Source of the DNA: Sphingobium sp. MI1205
Lineage (GTDB): Bacteria > Pseudomonadota > Alphaproteobacteria > Sphingomonadales > Sphingomonadaceae
NCBI RefSeq assembly: GCF_001563285.1
Contig: NZ_CP005188.1
Coordinates: 439,501 to 503,500, forward strand
Direction: 5' to 3'
DNA length: 64,000 nt
Below are positions 62,030 to 64,000 of the stretch, piece after piece (the stretch's first letter is position 1; every line of letters begins with the position of its first letter). The translations under genes and the position numbers were made by a program. Under the pieces are notes generated by a model. It worked only from the letters and a program-made list of their open reading frames with translations, ran no database searches and was not told where the DNA came from.

Positions 62030-63466
62030 TCAAGCTGAGGCTGGCACGCACAGAGCGCGGGCACCATGCTCCAGCACGTCCTCGGACGCGCATTCGCCCG
62101 CGCGGCGACCGAACACGACCGCATTGGCGATGCTGATGCCGCCCGCCGAATAACGGTTGCCAATCACGCAACCCAGGGTTTCGCCACCTGCATATAGACC
62201 GGGAATGACCCGGCCATCGGCATCGAGAACACGTGCGCGATTATCGATGTCGAGCCCGGCGGCGGTAAGGCCGATCATCGAGGCGCGCACTTCTACCGCG
62301 TAGAAGGGCGGCACGCGGATCGCATGATGTCCACTGTTCTTGTTGAACTGCGCGTCGCGACCCTGGTCGAAATCGGCATTGTAGCGACGCACTTGCTCGG
62401 CGAGCGCCGCCGGCTTGATCCCCGCTTGCCGGGCGAGCTCTTCGATCGTGTCGGCCTGCTTGACGACGCCTCTGGCGACTTCCTCGCGGATTGATTTCTG
62501 ATGCCAGCTCGGCACGCTCATTCGCTGCTTGAGCGGGTCGAGATAGTCGAGATCGTCACTGACTTCCTTGAGCGTCGTCTCATCGAAGATCGCATAGCTT
62601 TTCGAGCCGGTCTGGGCATTGATCAAATAGCCCGAGACGCTGAACGGCGAGGTTTCCGCCATAAAGCGGCGCCCCTCAACATTCACCAGCATGATCCAGG
62701 GCGGCAACACGCCTTCCACGTTATGTTTGAAGCCTGCGGTGGGCAGCGGCAGTCCGGTGTCGTGGCCGGTGATCGCCGCGCCGATCCGTTCCGCCATGAG
62801 TATGCCGTCGCCCAGGATGTACGGCGCGGGCTCGTGAACCGCCCAGGTCTTGTCGCCATGCTGCGCGACGCTCGGATAGAGCCGCGCCCGCATTTCCTTG
62901 TTGTTGCCGAAACCGCCTGTCGTCACGATCACCGCGTCGCCGCGAAATTCGTTGTCCGCCGCGCGTGCGCCCACCACGCGGTCGTTCTCTACGATGAGCC
63001 CGTCGACGCGCGTATTGAGCCGCACGACGACATCGGTCTCGCGGACGCGATCTGCCAGCACCGCGGCGATGCTGCCGCCTTCCCCGCTGCAGCTATGACC
63101 GCGCGCGACCCGGTTGCGTCCGCCGCCGACGAGATGGTCGTCGGGAAAGGAGACCCCTTTCGCGATCAGAAAGTCCAACCCATCGGCGGCGCGATCGCAG
63201 AGCAGGCGGATGATCTCAGGGCGCAGTGCCCATTGGTTGAGCGTCATGATGTATTCGTACATCGCATCCGGTGTATCCGTGGTAATCCCGTTTGCCCGCT
63301 GGATCGCGGTACCCGCCGCGTAATAGACGCCCGACGACAAGGCGGTCGATCCGCCGAGCTTGTCGTCGGCCTCCAGCAGCACGCAGGACAGCCCGCGCGC
63401 GTTCGCTTCAAGCGCCGCGCACATGCCGGCGCCGCCGCCGCCGATGATCACGATATTCGTTTGCAC
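62030..63466 (-). CDS. FAD-dependent dehydrogenase (3-ketosteroid dehydrogenase/fumarate-reductase-like)
   Basis: This 478-residue flavoprotein has the dinucleotide motif GGGGAGMCAALEA near residue 9 and Glu32 for ribose binding. It then has KLGGSTALSSGVYYAAG, VIVTTGGFGNNKEMR, and the C-terminal GRVIPGLYAGGETLGCVIGNRYSAGGISIANA, typical of the FAD-binding-2 family that includes 3-ketosteroid delta-1-dehydrogenases. It is transcribed leftward, divergent from a LysR gene, and may dehydrogenate a ring or enoate substrate of the pathway. Confidence 0.82.
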   Translation of the reverse strand: MQTNIVIIGGGGAGMCAALEANARGLSCVLLEADDKLGGSTALSSGVYYAAGTAIQRANGITTDTPDAMYEYIMTLNQWALRPEIIRLLCDRAADGLDFLIAKGVSFPDDHLVGGGRNRVARGHSCSGEGGSIAAVLADRVRETDVVVRLNTRVDGLIVENDRVVGARAADNEFRGDAVIVTTGGFGNNKEMRARLYPSVAQHGDKTWAVHEPAPYILGDGILMAERIGAAITGHDTGLPLPTAGFKHNVEGVLPPWIMLVNVEGRRFMAETSPFSVSGYLINAQTGSKSYAIFDETTLKEVSDDLDYLDPLKQRMSVPSWHQKSIREEVARGVVKQADTIEELARQAGIKPAALAEQVRRYNADFDQGRDAQFNKNSGHHAIRVPPFYAVEVRASMIGLTAAGLDIDNRARVLDADGRVIPGLYAGGETLGCVIGNRYSAGGISIANAVVFGRRAGECASEDVLEHGARALCVPASA

Positions 63467-63729
63467 GCGCTTAACTCCGGAAAAGGAAAAACATGTAGCC
63501 GCTGCATCAGTCGGCTCGTGATTGCATAGGTCTCACCCGCTAGCGCCGGCACTTGCCATCAGCGAGCGGGATCACCTTCTCCTCAGCGGCCGAGGCGGTC
63601 CGGGTGCGATCCCGCACGCGATGTCGCCGTTGTCCATAACGATGAGAATAACGGATGCGCGGGCGGTCGTCGTGATCAAAAAAGTGAAATGACCGTTCAC
63701 ATTTTCAGGCATATGGTAGGCTGTGCAGC
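63467..63729. promoter_or_regulatory. Divergent regulatory region (flavoprotein / LysR)
   Basis: This 263-bp region separates the leftward flavoprotein gene from the rightward LysR gene, the standard arrangement for LysR control. A short inverted repeat, GTGAA-N7-TTCAC, lies at 63684-63700 and is a candidate LysR site. Confidence 0.65.
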
Positions 63730-64000
63730 ATGAGCATGTTCCGCGCGATAGCCACCTTCCTCAAAGTCGTCGAAGCGAACAGCTTCACGGTTGCCGCGCG
63801 CAAGCTTGGGCTTTCCCGCTCCGCGGTCACTGCCCATGTTGCCGGCCTCGAGGTGGAGCTGGGCATGCAATTGCTGAAGCGCAGCGGCCGCGCGATGGTG
63901 CCGACAGAGGCCGGCCAGCTACTGATCGAGCAAGCTGCGCCGCTCGTCAGCCAGTTGGAAGGCGTCGTCGATGAGGTCAGGCAGGCGAGTGGAGCGTTGT
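63730..64000 (+). CDS. LysR-type regulator, partial (runs off window)
   Basis: The first 90 residues are visible: MSMFRAIATFLKVVEANSFTVAARKLGLSRSAVTAHVAGLE. This is the winged HTH of a LysR regulator. The frame is still open at the window end. It probably controls the divergent flavoprotein gene. Confidence 0.88.
   Translation, partial: MSMFRAIATFLKVVEANSFTVAARKLGLSRSAVTAHVAGLEVELGMQLLKRSGRAMVPTEAGQLLIEQAAPLVSQLEGVVDEVRQASGAL

Overview
This looks like a chromosomal or large-plasmid accessory region of an alphaproteobacterium, most probably a sphingomonad (Sphingobium, Sphingomonas or Novosphingobium). The evidence is the high GC content, a TonB-dependent receptor followed by SDR and P450 catabolic genes, a giant autotransporter, a DnaE2 remnant, and the mix of IS families. 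The genus assignment is inference. Much of the window is a mosaic of mobile elements, broken genes, toxin-antitoxin modules and anti-phage systems. AT-richer patches near 12.2-14.1 kb and 25.6-26.0 kb suggest foreign DNA.

Layout. 0-7 kb: a chain of short genes overlapping by ATGA (one with a MobA-like histidine motif), a large tyrosine recombinase, a possible uracil-DNA-glycosylase-fold protein and an EcsC protein. 7-10.6 kb: the C-terminal remnant of DnaE2, an auto-inhibited Fic protein and an Xre/ParS-RES toxin-antitoxin pair with a palindromic operator. 10.8-25.3 kb: an IS graveyard. It holds two identical inverted 1290-bp IS5-family copies, an IS427-type IS inside a DUF559 nuclease gene, an IS1182 element split by one IS5 copy, an IS256 element inside a small gene, and an IS1380 element inside an S24-type repressor gene. 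A second Xre-RES pair lies among them. 25.6-31 kb: a cluster of TTTGCGCAA-like sites upstream of a 1628-residue autotransporter. 31-33.6 kb: small genes, an SNase-like nuclease and an IS630.

33.7-47.8 kb is a two-system defence island. A complete Shango-like operon (TerB-domain protein, P-loop ATPase, Lhr-like helicase, plus a closely spaced fourth gene) is transcribed leftward. A complete type I Zorya operon (zorA-zorB-zorC-zorD) is transcribed rightward. They share a divergent control region of about 176 bp. Just beyond zorD lie a sequence matching the 3' end of a tRNA-Ser gene, a truncated integrase and scraps of relaxase, TonB receptor and TetR genes, which probably mark the scarred edge of an integrated island.

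49.7-64 kb is a catabolic or biotransformation cluster: TonB receptor, TetR regulator, a LuxC-like acyl-CoA reductase with a LuxE-like acyl-activating enzyme, several SDRs (some broken or atypical), one complete and one half P450, an EthD/Dabb-like protein, a 3-ketosteroid-dehydrogenase-like flavoprotein and a divergent LysR regulator that runs off the window. Together they suggest uptake and redox processing of a hydrophobic carboxylate or polycyclic compound; the substrate cannot be read from sequence.
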